Shown here piece after piece: positions 1-8,172 of a stretch of DNA of 64,000 bases (positions within the stretch are counted from its first letter, which is position 1; every line of letters begins with the position of its first letter). This DNA comes from Sphingobium sp. CECT 9361 (lineage in GTDB: Bacteria > Pseudomonadota > Alphaproteobacteria > Sphingomonadales > Sphingomonadaceae): positions 1 through 64,000 of the forward strand of contig NZ_CAKKNC010000008.1 of assembly GCF_918741285.1 (NCBI RefSeq), given 5' to 3'. Below the pieces are notes generated by a model. The model ran no database searches, was not told the DNA's origin, and saw nothing but the letters and a program-made list of their open reading frames with translations. The position numbers and the translations under genes are program-made.

Positions 1-243
1 CTTCAGCACGGCATTGTCGAGCATCGCCTCGGCCAAGAGCTTCTTCAGCCGGGTGTTCTCCTCCTCGAGCGTTCGCAACCGCCGGGCCTCGGACACCTCC
101 AGCCCGCCAAACTTCGACTTCCACTTGTAGAACGTCGCAGAGCTGATCCCGTGGCGGCGACAAACCTCCGCCGTCGGCATGCCGCCCTCCTGCTCCTGCA
201 AGATCGCTATGATCTGCTCTTCGTTGAACCTGCTTCGCTTCAT
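1..243 (-). CDS. IS3-family transposase OrfA (N-terminal part)
   Basis: The visible 81 residues start MKRSRFNEEQIIAIL and contain the helix-turn-helix of IS3 OrfA proteins at about residues 5-45 (EVCRRHGISSATFYKWK). A leucine-zipper-like stretch follows (RRLRTLEEENTRLKKLLAE, about 58-76), the oligomerisation region of OrfA. OrfA binds the element ends and is normally joined to the OrfB integrase by a programmed -1 frameshift; that part lies outside the window. The ATG at 243 is the family's usual start. Whether the element is intact cannot be judged. Confidence 0.9.
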   Translation of the reverse strand, partial: MKRSRFNEEQIIAILQEQEGGMPTAEVCRRHGISSATFYKWKSKFGGLEVSEARRLRTLEEENTRLKKLLAEAMLDNAVLK

Positions 244-306
244 ATCGCCCGACTCCTTGGCGTCGGACCCTACCAAAAAATGGTCACAATTCAGGGGAGC
301 ACGTCA
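1..306 (-). mobile_element. IS3-family insertion sequence, one end (partial)
   Basis: This is the terminus of an insertion sequence that continues past the left window edge. It carries the start of an IS3-type OrfA. Beyond the OrfA start codon lies a short non-coding tip ending near position 306; read on the minus strand the tip begins TGACGTGCTCCC, close to the TGA-plus-C-rich ends of the IS407 branch of IS3 elements. The outer boundary is inferred from that motif. The target duplication cannot be tested because the other end is outside the window. The element sits about 45 bp beyond the stop of the next gene and interrupts nothing visible. Confidence 0.75.
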
Positions 307-350
307 ACATTATCGGCGCTAAATGTCTTTAGTTGTTCGATTGTGCATAC

Positions 351-821
351 TTAGACCCTGCCGCCTTTATTCCGCGCGATGATTTCGGGGTCGTAGATGC
401 CAAGTTGTTTTCGCTTATTACGCAACGCCACAGCGGTAATGCCGATGGCGGCTGGGAACAGGATCAGTTGGAGATTTTGAAATGGGCCGCCGCCATCTAG
501 ATAACTTGCGCACCATAGAACTGCGCCCACGGCCAAGCCGCAGGCCATGCCGAATTCCACGCGCCAAGGTTTCTGTTTTTTTGGATCATCGCCGGTGAAC
601 TGCTCTACTTGGACGAGCAAAGCCTTTAATGTGTCCGCACCTTCCGCATCGAGCGGCAAATCAATAGCAGCGGCTTGGCGTCGGATCTTATCTAATTCAG
701 GGTTCATTAGCGAGCAGGATATAAAATCATCCCAGTCCCATTTACCGCCAGAGCCGCTCAGAAATGCGCCGATTGTCTCGAAAACACATTGTCGCTCATC
801 CCGCATGAAATGAGGATGCAT
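351..821 (-). CDS. hypothetical protein with two C-terminal membrane helices
   Basis: A 156-residue protein of no recognised family. The first ~85 residues are soluble and acidic (DWDDFISCSLMNPELDKIRR). Two hydrophobic segments follow at about 92-110 (FGMACGLAVGAVLWCASYL) and 116-132 (LQLILFPAAIGITAVAL), then a basic tail, as in a two-pass inner-membrane protein. Neither the first Met nor the Met at residue 6 (position 806) has a good ribosome binding site, so the start is uncertain. It lies next to an IS end in an AT-richer zone than the rest of the window, consistent with accessory DNA. Confidence 0.6.
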   Translation of the reverse strand: MHPHFMRDERQCVFETIGAFLSGSGGKWDWDDFISCSLMNPELDKIRRQAAAIDLPLDAEGADTLKALLVQVEQFTGDDPKKQKPWRVEFGMACGLAVGAVLWCASYLDGGGPFQNLQLILFPAAIGITAVALRNKRKQLGIYDPEIIARNKGGRV

Positions 822-933
822 GAAGGACCGTTCTTAGGCAAGCCGCACCAAATCTGGAATGGCAAGCACTGGTCGATTGCCGTTAGATGGACCCGATTTT
901 TTCAAGAGGCCGAACTGGGGCCCGACAGTTCAC

Positions 934-962
934 TTGACTTGGCACTTCGTACCCGACATCTA
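934..962 (+). promoter_or_regulatory. possible sigma-70-type promoter for the gene at 1002
   Basis: TTGACT at 934-939 and CATCTA at 957-962 are separated by 17 bp. A perfect 7-bp hairpin (AGGTCTG / CAGACCT, 969-986) lies between this site and the start codon at 1002. This is motif similarity only. Confidence 0.3.
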
Positions 963-1001
963 GAAGGCAGGTCTGGGGACAGACCTAAACGGGGAAACAT
1001 C

Positions 1002-1622
1002 ATGAAAATTCTTATGCTTGCGCTGCTGTGCGCGACTTCCATTGCGCCATCCGTAAGTGCTCAAGTGGCTGCACCGACGACCCCTGTGTTAGCGGTCGGT
1101 CCTGCGCCAGCCAATGTATTGCGCACTGGCACGGAGATACAGCTCAAGCTCCAGGAGCAGTTAACGACCGAAGGTAAAAAATTGCGTGTCGGACAGCACT
1201 TCCAGCTGACCGTTGTCGAGCCTGTAATGGTGAATGGCCAGGTCGTGATTCCAGTCGCTTCCCCTGCCGTCGGTGAAATCACCGAAGTCCGTAATAAGGG
1301 CATGTGAGGTAAGTCTGGGCACCTTACCGCAAACCTGCTTTATGTCAGCGTCAATGGTCGACAAATTCGATTGACCGGGACTTTCGACGACAAGGGCGTC
1401 ACGGGCACGGGTGGCGTTGTTGCTGCTGCCGTCCTGATCCCTGTTGTGGGATTCTTCACAACCGGCACCAGCGCCCGAGTTGCTGTCGGCGCGCAGGTTA
1501 AGGGGTTCATTGGTGAGGACGTGGTGTTACAATTTGCCGAAGCGGCGCCGTCGTCGTCTATGACAGTGCCTGTTTCAACGCCTGCGGCGGCAGATGTAGC
1601 GTCGCCGCCGGTTGCCAACTAA
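1002..1622 (+). pseudogene. secreted conserved protein gene interrupted by an in-frame TGA
   Basis: One reading frame runs from the ATG at 1002 to the TAA at 1620-1622 and is broken only by TGA at 1305-1307. The N-terminal half has a signal peptide (MKILMLALLCATSIAPSVSA) and a beta-rich domain with LRTGTEIQLKLQEQLTTEGK. The downstream half continues in the same frame, GKSGHLTANLLYVSVNGRQ, then TGTFDDKG and a glycine/alanine-rich hydrophobic stretch. I expect Trp (TGG) at the stop, between GM and GKSGHL, from memory of similar proteins; this was not aligned. A G-to-A change would explain it. Without readthrough the product is a 101-residue fragment. The downstream half has no clear ribosome binding site; its first possible start is TTG at 1371. 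Function unknown. Confidence 0.75.
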
Positions 1623-1676
1623 ATGAGCGACTTGCGCTGACCGATGCCCCCTCCAAGCGCCATGGATGGGTAGCGG

Positions 1677-2186
1677 TCAGTCCGCTTTGGTTGTGATGAC
1701 GGCATCAAGCCGCCCGCGTGAGGATGCCACCATCTGCTTCCGCGCAGACGCAATGGCAGCGCCGATTCCATGTAGATTTTCGGCACAGAAACTATTCGTC
1801 ACGATGGCATTTGGGTCCGATTGGAAATGATAACCGCAATCGTCGATGTAGATCGCAGGTGCCTTTTCAAGATCAGCCATAAGTGTCTCAAGGGCGAAGC
1901 GGCCACGGATTTTTCTGAACTTCCTAGGGTTGCGCTCAACAACGATGGGTTTGCTAAACTCGCCCGAAAACACCCTGCCTATGTCGAAATCCTTTTGGGA
2001 TTTTGTCAGCCTCAAGGTGAACCTGTCAGCAGTCATCCCATCAATATGGACGAGCGCTAACCAGCGTGGGGCGACCAGGAAAGTAAATCTACCCTGAGTG
2101 ACGCTGCATAGCGTCTTGCAGTTTATCGTGGGCTGGGAGGTCGTCGGCGACGCGCCAGCCAATAGAATGGCGATGATCGACAACAT
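1677..2186 (-). CDS. hypothetical secreted protein
   Basis: A 169-residue protein of no recognised family. It begins with a short signal-peptide-like segment (MLSIIAILLAGASPTTS), so export is likely. The body is basic and mixed, with four cysteines (NCKTLCSV near the N-terminus, DDCGYHF and NSFCAEN further on) that could form disulfides after export. It is an isolated minus-strand gene in the accessory-looking first 4.5 kb. A domain resembling invasion-associated or lipocalin-like secreted proteins is conceivable, but I see no diagnostic motif. Confidence 0.55.
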   Translation of the reverse strand: MLSIIAILLAGASPTTSQPTINCKTLCSVTQGRFTFLVAPRWLALVHIDGMTADRFTLRLTKSQKDFDIGRVFSGEFSKPIVVERNPRKFRKIRGRFALETLMADLEKAPAIYIDDCGYHFQSDPNAIVTNSFCAENLHGIGAAIASARKQMVASSRGRLDAVITTKAD

Positions 2187-2310
2187 GACGCACTCATCGC
2201 ACGATAAATTATCGTCCGCAACTGACGCCCCATCTGGTTCCCTTTCGAGGTTACAAATGGTCGCCTCCAGTCATTCTTCGCAACGAAAAGGGGACCATAG
2301 ATCTTTAAAA

Positions 2311-2757
2311 TCAGTCGTATTGGTCTTCCGGCATGATCGGATGCGGCGGGCTGAGTGCCGTGCCCATCTCGTAAACCTTATCGTCATTCGCTTTGCCTTT
2401 GAGTGCTCGCACGGCCTTGGCCTCCTCCTTGGGAAGCTCGCGCTCCACATATCCATGCGCCTTGAGGCATCGGTAATAAGTGCCATACATTGCCTTGCGC
2501 CGCGTCATACCCCGCATAAAGCCCTCGGCGAAACCTGCACCGGCGGCACCTGCAGCAGTGCTTTGCGTAATCGGATTATAGGGGCTTGGTGCGCTGGGAT
2601 TTTTGCCAGCGGCCTTGCCAGCTTCGATGCAGACCTTCTGGTCCGCGTCCCACTCCTCCCTCGATACGCCGGACTTGTAAGTATAGTGATATCCGCCTGC
2701 CCAACCGGCCTGCGGCAATGCGAGCAGAAATATCAGTAGGATCGCTTTCTTTGTCAT
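2311..2757 (-). CDS. hypothetical exported protein
   Basis: A 148-residue protein starting at MTKKAILLIFLLALPQAGWA, a clear signal peptide with predicted cleavage after GWA. The ATG at 2757 is chosen because AAAGGGGGAA lies just upstream; a longer frame to 2781 adds eight residues without a binding site. The mature part has YHYTYKSGVSREEWDADQ, two cysteines about 60-70 residues apart, and a Gly/Ala-rich segment (TAAGAAGAGFAEGFMRGM) that could insert into or lie on a membrane. The pattern resembles small periplasmic proteins with a glycine-zipper segment. No function can be assigned. Confidence 0.65.
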   Translation of the reverse strand: MTKKAILLIFLLALPQAGWAGGYHYTYKSGVSREEWDADQKVCIEAGKAAGKNPSAPSPYNPITQSTAAGAAGAGFAEGFMRGMTRRKAMYGTYYRCLKAHGYVERELPKEEAKAVRALKGKANDDKVYEMGTALSPPHPIMPEDQYD

Positions 2758-2819
2758 TGAGCTTGTTCCCCCTTTATACACCCCGTTGACGAACCTGCTT
2801 AGCCGGGCGGGTCCGTGGC

Positions 2820-3035
2820 GCCAAGGCCAAGGTTCAAGAACTGGTCCGCTGTGGAGAGGCGAAATTACGCGTTTCTGTCAGGGAATGGTCGCATGACGCT
2901 GGGCAGCTTGCCCCCGCCCCGAACGCGACCATCTGCGAATCGGTGGCGCAGATAACCTTGCGGGGCTGGGGCGGCCTTGAGGGGTGGATGGCGGAACGGC
3001 TGCTTTTGGGCAGCCAAAAGGCACAATGCAGCTAA
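2820..3035 (+). other. open frame without a start codon, possible gene remnant
   Basis: The frame ending at TAA 3033-3035 is open for more than 70 codons and reads like protein (KVQELVRCGEAKLRVSVREW, then SVAQITLRGWGGLEGWMAER). It has no convincing start codon or ribosome binding site. It lies between two minus-strand hypothetical genes and could be a decayed fragment or chance openness in GC-rich DNA. Confidence 0.25.
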
Positions 3036-3355
3036 CCAGCGGCTTCATCATCAAAGGTCATATGCCTTATCAGGGCTACTATCGCGACAAACGGGAAGAA
3101 GATTTTCACTATCACCGGGCCAGATGGAAGCACTTTAAACACGCTTATGACCGGGATCGAAATACCAAACAGCAAAACCAAATCATCAGGAGAGGTCCAG
3201 CTTATACCAAGGCCTAAAAATCCAACCAGCGAACCGATAATCCAAAGTGGTTTCCGCGTGAAATATGGCGATCGCGCGATCACTATTACGGCAAATATGC
3301 TTATCGCTGATACGATCAGCCCGCATATTACGACGATAATTTGATAGACGTTCAT
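3032..3355 (-). CDS. hypothetical membrane protein, three to four helices
   Basis: A 107-residue, almost wholly hydrophobic protein. The start MNVYQIIVVICG at 3355 is preceded by AAGGGGG at suitable spacing; the longer frame to 3403 lacks this. Predicted membrane segments are about residues 4-27 (IIVVICGLIVSAISIFAVIV), 38-54 (WIIGSLVGFLGLGISW), 61-78 (VLLFGISIPVISVFKVL) and 85-99 (IVKIFFPFVAIVALI). No family is recognised. It belongs to the same AT-richer block of orphan genes. Confidence 0.6.
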   Translation of the reverse strand: MNVYQIIVVICGLIVSAISIFAVIVIARSPYFTRKPLWIIGSLVGFLGLGISWTSPDDLVLLFGISIPVISVFKVLPSGPVIVKIFFPFVAIVALIRHMTFDDEAAG

Positions 3356-3512
3356 GCTCTCGGCCCCCTTGGATTGAGGATAGCAGCGCATTCGGAACGG
3401 CACAACGCGGGCAAGAATTCCGCTGGCGAGAGATGACCATCATTCCGGTCTTTCTGCTGTGGGCTTTCGGAAAATCGGGCCTAAACGTCCACAACTGGTC
3501 GAAAGCATCACA

Positions 3513-3704
3513 TCACTCATCGGCGTGATATCTTTGCCGGAAGCTCTCAAGCCAGTGTATGCGGCTTTCAAATTGCTTTTTCTGCTGAGTGCTGGGGGCA
3601 ATGCCCAAGCGCGTTTTGCATCTTGCGATTTCGTTGTCGAGTTCGGCCAAACTCAATTTGGCCAACCCCTCTTCATGATCGATGACACCGCTGCGCTTGC
3701 CCAT
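3513..3704 (-). CDS. small conserved-looking hypothetical protein
   Basis: A 63-residue soluble protein with the pattern LSLAELDNEIARCKTRL followed by QQKKQFESRIHWLESFRQR. It is strongly helical and probably a two-helix coiled coil. I favour it over the overlapping plus-strand frame (3459-3878) because its composition is typical of protein and the amphipathic heptads are regular. The function is unknown; proteins of this size and pattern appear as uncharacterised genes in sphingomonads, as I recall. Confidence 0.55.
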   Translation of the reverse strand: MGKRSGVIDHEEGLAKLSLAELDNEIARCKTRLGIAPSTQQKKQFESRIHWLESFRQRYHADE

Positions 3705-3918
3705 ATCAGCAGAATAACCGGCCCGTTGAATGTCCGCAACCGGGCCAGCGCCATTGTGATCTCAATGGCAATAAGTGGTCGATTATCCGCGAGCGCAGCA
3801 GCGTTCGCGTGCATCGGATATCTGCATAGTGGAAGCGCCAGGAATTACGTCGCTCCCGGAGTGATGCAAAAGCCGTGATTTTTGCATCAAAACAGGAAAG
3901 AGCGGCGGGGATACGGTC

Positions 3919-4458
3919 TTAGTCGCTGACCGATGCCGCCCACCCACTTTCGGTCAGGTCGGGTTGATCATTTGCAAATGTTAGATCGAATCCCTCCTGC
4001 CAAGGGAACACACCCTCGCGATCTGACCAGACAATCTGAATGCAGGGAAAATTGTCTCCTGCATATAGCCACCGGTTCCATCCGAGGTATTCCCGGTAGT
4101 ATCTCTTAGCGACGGGAAAGGCATAGGCTGGAAGGTTGGCGAACACCTGATCCGTTTGAACCCCTTGCTCTAAGCCCTTGCCGGCTTGAGCATCGCGAAA
4201 CAGGTCCCAGAACACATCATGCGCAATCTCGCGCTTCATGCTGAACATGATAACTTCGGGTTGGCAAGCGTTCACCCACAGCCCACTAGTGTAGGAGAAC
4301 CCCGGCCCCTCATCGTCCCCTGACACAGCGGTGTCGAACCATCCGTGCTGACGTATCTTGGCGATGAATGACTTTTCGTCTGCATCAAGTACGTTAGCGG
4401 GGGCGTCGAGTGCTGTAATCATCACGTTGAAATACCATGCCGGTTTAATGTGCGCCAT
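3919..4458 (-). CDS. DUF4262 domain-containing protein
   Basis: A 179-residue protein. Residues ~25-150 match DUF4262: IRQHGWFDTAVSGDDEGPGF, FSYTSGLW (family pattern FxYTxGL), then PEVIMFSM and a long YYREYLGWNRWLYAG segment. The domain is uncharacterised biochemically and is often found in accessory DNA. The start could instead be the Met at 4422; neither has a strong ribosome binding site. It is the last gene of the accessory-looking block and stands alone, about 440 bp from the next gene. Confidence 0.75.
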   Translation of the reverse strand: MAHIKPAWYFNVMITALDAPANVLDADEKSFIAKIRQHGWFDTAVSGDDEGPGFSYTSGLWVNACQPEVIMFSMKREIAHDVFWDLFRDAQAGKGLEQGVQTDQVFANLPAYAFPVAKRYYREYLGWNRWLYAGDNFPCIQIVWSDREGVFPWQEGFDLTFANDQPDLTESGWAASVSD

Positions 4459-4900
4459 CGGGCGAGATCACATTGGTGGCTTGCACTCTCCAGCTTGATG
4501 CAAAACTTTTGATTTGTGCATCACGAACGGCCGATTTCAGGATCGGCAGGGCCAATCTGGAACGACCAACTTTGGTCGACGGCCGTCCGTCTGCTTTTCC
4601 ATCGGCGGATGACCGCCTGAACCTGAACGAACGACCGCTGTCGGAAATAGAAGTGAGCCGTTGGTCGGCGACAAATGGCGCAATGGCGACGATTGCGATA
4701 TGTTGCAAAAAGGGATAGAAATTCACCTGGGCCCAACCATCGAGCGACCTTGAACGTACTTGGTTCGAGTGCCTTTTCAGGCCAGAATTTTTAGGGCCTT
4801 TTTGGGGGCGTCGCCCGAAGTCCGAACTGGATTTTGGAAAACAATTCAAATACTTGATAGATTCTATTCCGGTCCCTCCTCCACCAAATTTCCCGATCTT
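4459..4900. other. 442-bp intergenic region
   Basis: No gene is supported here; the short frames on both strands look like chance. It holds a plus-strand hairpin, AGGCC / GGCCT at 4779-4799, followed by a T run. It also holds a segment at 4861-4886 (ATTCTATTCC, then GGTCCCTCCTCCACCA) that resembles the 3' end of a tRNA or tmRNA but does not fold as a complete one. It marks the change from orphan genes to core-like genes. Confidence 0.4.
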
Positions 4901-5497
4901 TCAGGAAATGGTCCCACGGGCCATTATTTTCACGAAGAGCGCCGAGCCGATATGGTTGGCAAGCCAGGCCTTGAGATGGGGGAGGGGCTGCGCTTCGAAC
5001 CAGACCGGGTCGACGGCGGCAAATTGCCTGATGAATGGCAGGATCGCGGCATCGGCGATACCGCGCCTCGAGCCGCATAGCTGACCGGCGGCGGACAGGC
5101 GGGAATCGATTTCGCGGAGAAATGTCAGGGCTTCGTTGCGATGCGCGATGGGGTCGGACTGGTGGCGGTCGGGATATTTATAGCGGTCGAGATTATGTTT
5201 GAACGGGCCGTCATTGGCAGCAATCAGCGCGGGGTCGTCCCGCGTGAGCCAGCCTTCGGGGTCGTTGAAGGCGAGCGCCCAGCGCATGATGTCGAGGCTT
5301 TGGTCGATCACCCGGCCATCGGGCAGGACAAGCACCGGGACGGTGCCCTTGGGCGAGGCGGCCAGCATTTCAGGCGGCTTGGCGGATAGTTTGACTTCGC
5401 GCAGGTCGTACGGCGTTTCGCTGATGGCCAACGCCAGCCGCGCCCGCATGGCATAGGGGCAGCGGCGAAAACTGAAGAGAACGGGGCTGGCCGTCAC
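4901..5497 (-). CDS. glutathione S-transferase family protein
   Basis: A 198-residue protein with a thioredoxin-fold N-terminal domain (residues ~5-75) containing FSFRRCPYAMRARLAL. The CPYA motif puts a cysteine at residue 13 at the active site, as in omega/glutaredoxin-like GSTs. The glutathione-site elements GTVPVL and DQSLDIMRW follow. Residues ~85-190 form the helical C-terminal domain. The GTG start at 5497 overlaps the stop of the upstream Hsp70-like gene (GTGTGA), so the pair is translationally coupled. A role in stress-related thiol transfer is plausible; the substrate is unknown. Confidence 0.85.
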   Translation of the reverse strand: MTASPVLFSFRRCPYAMRARLALAISETPYDLREVKLSAKPPEMLAASPKGTVPVLVLPDGRVIDQSLDIMRWALAFNDPEGWLTRDDPALIAANDGPFKHNLDRYKYPDRHQSDPIAHRNEALTFLREIDSRLSAAGQLCGSRRGIADAAILPFIRQFAAVDPVWFEAQPLPHLKAWLANHIGSALFVKIMARGTIS

Positions 5498-6783
5498 ACC
5501 GTCCACTCGGTCAAGCTCGGTTCGTTGCCAATCAGCGCGAGGCCGTGGGCGATGGAGGTGAGTTCGCCGCCGGTGGCGATGCGATCGGTGCTGAAACGCC
5601 TGTAGAACAGCGAACGGATGGCGGGAATCAGGGAGGAGCCGCCGGTCAGGAAAACCCGGTCGATCTGGTCGGCGGTTATGCCTGCCCGCGTCAGGGCGCT
5701 GTCCATTGCGGTTTCGATCAGGCGCAGGTCTTCGGCGATCCACTGTTCGAAATCCGTGCGAAGGACGCGCGCGGAGATGTCTACGCCGCCGCCGGTGAAA
5801 TCGAGTTGCGCTTCCTCGGCCTGGGACAGGTTGCGCTTCAGCGTGCCGATGGCGTCGTAGAGCGGAAAGCCCTGCTCATGCTCGATAAGCGCGATCATCC
5901 GGCCAAGTGGTTCTGGATCAAGGGAATGGCGTTGCAGCTTGCGTAGCTCGTCGAGGGTGCGCCGGTTGCGCATGAGCGCGAGGCGGGACCAGTCGGAGAA
6001 ATCCACGAAGTAGCCGCCGGGTATCTCCAGTTCCTTGCCGAAGGATCGGTAGGGTGTCCCTTTGCCCAGCAAGGGCAACACCAGCCTGTCCATGATGCGC
6101 CGGTCGAAACGGTCTCCCGCGATGCCAACGCCCGATGAGGATAGCGGGATGCATCGCCGCTTAGCGCCGGGTTCTGCGACGCGGACCACGGAAAAGTCGG
6201 TCGTGCCGCCACCGAAGTCGGCGACCAGCACCGTCGCCGGTTCGGTAAGGCGCGAGGCATAGCTGAACGCGGCACCGAGGGGTTCGTAGACATAATGGAG
6301 ATCGACCCCGAATCCTTCGAGCATCAGATCGTAGCGTTTGCGCGCGAGTTCCGGGTCGGGTCGCGCGCCTGCATATTCGACGGGCCTGCCGACGATGACG
6401 CGATCGGGGCGGGTGGCGAGGGCGCCACCCGAATGGGCCACCAGCTTTTGCAGGAACAGTCTGCCGAAATCCTCGAACCGGAAATTCCGCCCGAAAATCT
6501 GGGCGCGTTCGAACAGGGGGCTGGCCGCGACGCTCTTGAACGACTGAACGAACCGGCTGTCGAGGGGGGACTGGAGATATTCCGCGATAGCCCATGGGCC
6601 AGCGTCATAGGCAACGCCGTTCCAGCCGCGCTCTTCTTCCCAGAAGCACAACGCCGAACGAAACACTTCGCCGGTTGCTTCCTTGCCGACGAAGGTGACG
6701 AGGTGCGAATCTCCTTCGCCATCGCCCAGCGCTACGACGCTGTTGGTCGTGCCAAAGTCGAGGCCAAGTGCGGTCGTGGGCAT
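5494..6783 (-). CDS. Hsp70-family ATPase, YegD-like, without substrate-binding domain
   Basis: A 429-residue protein with the actin/Hsp70 ATPase fold: phosphate-1 motif LGLDFGTTNSVVAL at residues ~6-19, phosphate-2 VADFGGGTTDFSV near 180-192, and the adenosine motif FLTGGSSLIPAI near 392-403. At 429 residues it ends with the nucleotide-binding domain and lacks the DnaK peptide-binding part, as in E. coli YegD. The start MPTTALGLDFG at 6783 is chosen because the 37 upstream residues of the open frame are low-complexity and Pro/Arg-rich. It is followed by an overlapping GST gene. The chaperone-like role is unproven for this branch. Confidence 0.85.
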   Translation of the reverse strand: MPTTALGLDFGTTNSVVALGDGEGDSHLVTFVGKEATGEVFRSALCFWEEERGWNGVAYDAGPWAIAEYLQSPLDSRFVQSFKSVAASPLFERAQIFGRNFRFEDFGRLFLQKLVAHSGGALATRPDRVIVGRPVEYAGARPDPELARKRYDLMLEGFGVDLHYVYEPLGAAFSYASRLTEPATVLVADFGGGTTDFSVVRVAEPGAKRRCIPLSSSGVGIAGDRFDRRIMDRLVLPLLGKGTPYRSFGKELEIPGGYFVDFSDWSRLALMRNRRTLDELRKLQRHSLDPEPLGRMIALIEHEQGFPLYDAIGTLKRNLSQAEEAQLDFTGGGVDISARVLRTDFEQWIAEDLRLIETAMDSALTRAGITADQIDRVFLTGGSSLIPAIRSLFYRRFSTDRIATGGELTSIAHGLALIGNEPSLTEWTV

Positions 6784-7056
6784 CGCCTGGTGTCTTTCTG
6801 GAGTGTCCGGTTTCGGGGGGCGGCCCCTATTGCATGTGCCATTCCGCGGCGCAACGTCGGGCAGGTAATGGAGAGGCCGGTTGAATGTTCCCATCCCTTT
6901 CCCGTGACATGCCGACAGGGCCGCCCTGATCCAGATTAGCGATTTACCTATGCGACTTTCGCGCAGCTGCGGCGTTACCTGTCCCAGCTACCGGGTAGAG
7001 TTCGTGCGCGATGCGGCCCCCCGGTGGTGAAGTTTATGCTGTATAAGGAGACGACC

Positions 7057-7221
7057 ATGTTGTTGAAATTAGCTGCGCTGGGCGCCGTTGGTTATGCCGG
7101 TTACAAATATCTCAAGGCCAAGACCCCGGAGCGAAGCGCCCCGGACCTTCGTCTGGCTGGCGGTCCGCTAAGCTCCGAAGCATCGGTGCAGCGTACCCCG
7201 GATTATCCTTCGTCGATTTGA
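7057..7221 (+). CDS. small hypothetical protein with N-terminal hydrophobic segment
   Basis: A 54-residue protein starting MLLKLAALGAVGYAGYKYLK, with AAGGAG about 7 bp upstream, which fixes the start at 7057. The N-terminal 20 residues are a short glycine-rich membrane-associating segment. The rest is polar and proline-rich (RSAPDLRLAGGPLSSE). Similar tiny one-helix proteins are common near stress genes in sphingomonads, as I recall. It precedes another small soluble protein by about 95 bp, possibly in one unit. Function unknown. Confidence 0.6.
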   Translation: MLLKLAALGAVGYAGYKYLKAKTPERSAPDLRLAGGPLSSEASVQRTPDYPSSI

Positions 7222-7315
7222 CGCCTTCATCCGGAAGTGGATCGGCGCGCCGCTATCGTGCGTCGATCCACCCGGTGAAACGACGTGAACATCGCCATAA
7301 TCGAGGAGCGATCGC

Positions 7316-7603
7316 ATGAGCACGACCATTGAACGAACCTTTGCCACGCGACGGCAGGCCGAACTGGCTATAGAGCATCTGGTGCAGGAACATGGCTTTG
7401 AGCGGACGGATATCTTCGTTGCGCCTGAAGGGCAGGAAAATAGCGCTGGCGAGGATGTAGGCGGCGCGGATCGGGCGACAATAGCCGAAGACGAACGCGA
7501 TGACGCGGCCATGGAAAGCCGGATCGTCGTGTCCATCGATCTTGAAGATGAGTCCATGGCGCAAACCGTCGAATCGGTATTCAGTGAGTTCGACGGGAAA
7601 TAG
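7316..7603 (+). CDS. hypothetical small acidic protein
   Basis: A 95-residue acidic protein: MSTTIERTFATRRQAELAIE, a central acidic loop (SAGEDVGGADRATIAEDERD), and a C-terminal beta-strand/helix pair (SRIVVSIDLEDESMAQTV). The two alpha-beta halves resemble a ferredoxin-like fold, as in small general-stress proteins that begin with a TF-RQAE-AI pattern. GAGGAG-like sequence (cgaggagcg) precedes the ATG. No catalytic residues are evident. It lies in a same-strand run with the genes on either side. Confidence 0.65.
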   Translation: MSTTIERTFATRRQAELAIEHLVQEHGFERTDIFVAPEGQENSAGEDVGGADRATIAEDERDDAAMESRIVVSIDLEDESMAQTVESVFSEFDGK

Positions 7604-7640
7604 TCTGCGAACCGCATAGTCCAACCGCGAGGAACACCGC

Positions 7641-8114
7641 GTGCGCCAAGAGGATATAGCGACACAGGGATCGGACCAGATCGACCCCTACGATCTTCAG
7701 CGGTTTCTGGCTGCTCAGAAAGACAGCTATGCCACGGCGCTGTCCGAACTGCGTCGCGGCCGGAAGACCAGCCACTGGATGTGGTTCATCTTTCCGCAAG
7801 TACGCGGGCTGGGTCGCAGCCCGATTGCCCAGCATTATGCCCTTGCGTCTTTGGACGAAGCGCGGGCTTATCTCGCCCACGCCATTTTGGGACAGCGTCT
7901 GCGCGACAGCGTGGGCGCAATGCAGGATTTGCCGCATGGACAGAGCGCGGCCGCCGTGCTGGGCGATGTGGACGCTGTCAAGTTCCGGTCGTCACTAACG
8001 CTGTTCGAGGCGGCGGGCGGTGGGCCTTTGTTCGGGGCAGCGTTGGACCGTTGGTTCGACGGGGCGCGCGACGAAACGACGCTGACAATATTGGCGGGCG
8101 ATATCGGCTTTTGA
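7641..8114 (+). CDS. DUF1810 domain-containing protein
   Basis: A 157-residue protein matching DUF1810 over nearly its full length: DPYDLQRFLAAQ, the signature SHWMWFIFPQVRGLGRS, LASLDEARAYLAH, and VKFRSSLTLF near the C-terminus. The family is uncharacterised; I recall only a possible link to the NADAR/YbiA fold. The GTG start at 7641 has GCGAGGA a few bases upstream. A small gene follows 58 bp downstream on the same strand. Confidence 0.85.
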   Translation: MRQEDIATQGSDQIDPYDLQRFLAAQKDSYATALSELRRGRKTSHWMWFIFPQVRGLGRSPIAQHYALASLDEARAYLAHAILGQRLRDSVGAMQDLPHGQSAAAVLGDVDAVKFRSSLTLFEAAGGGPLFGAALDRWFDGARDETTLTILAGDIGF

Positions 8115-8172
8115 CCCGGCGGGGCAAGCATCCTAGAGGCAGGGCATCACAGCACTGCCAAGGAATATCGAC

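Noticed and set aside
3459..3878. Plus-strand 139-codon frame
   Set aside because: The opposite-strand 63-residue frame has better coding character, and this frame lacks a ribosome binding site.
4861..4886. Complete tRNA or tmRNA gene
   Set aside because: Only a 3'-end-like segment is present; the acceptor and T-arm lengths do not fit and there is no 5' part or anticodon arm.
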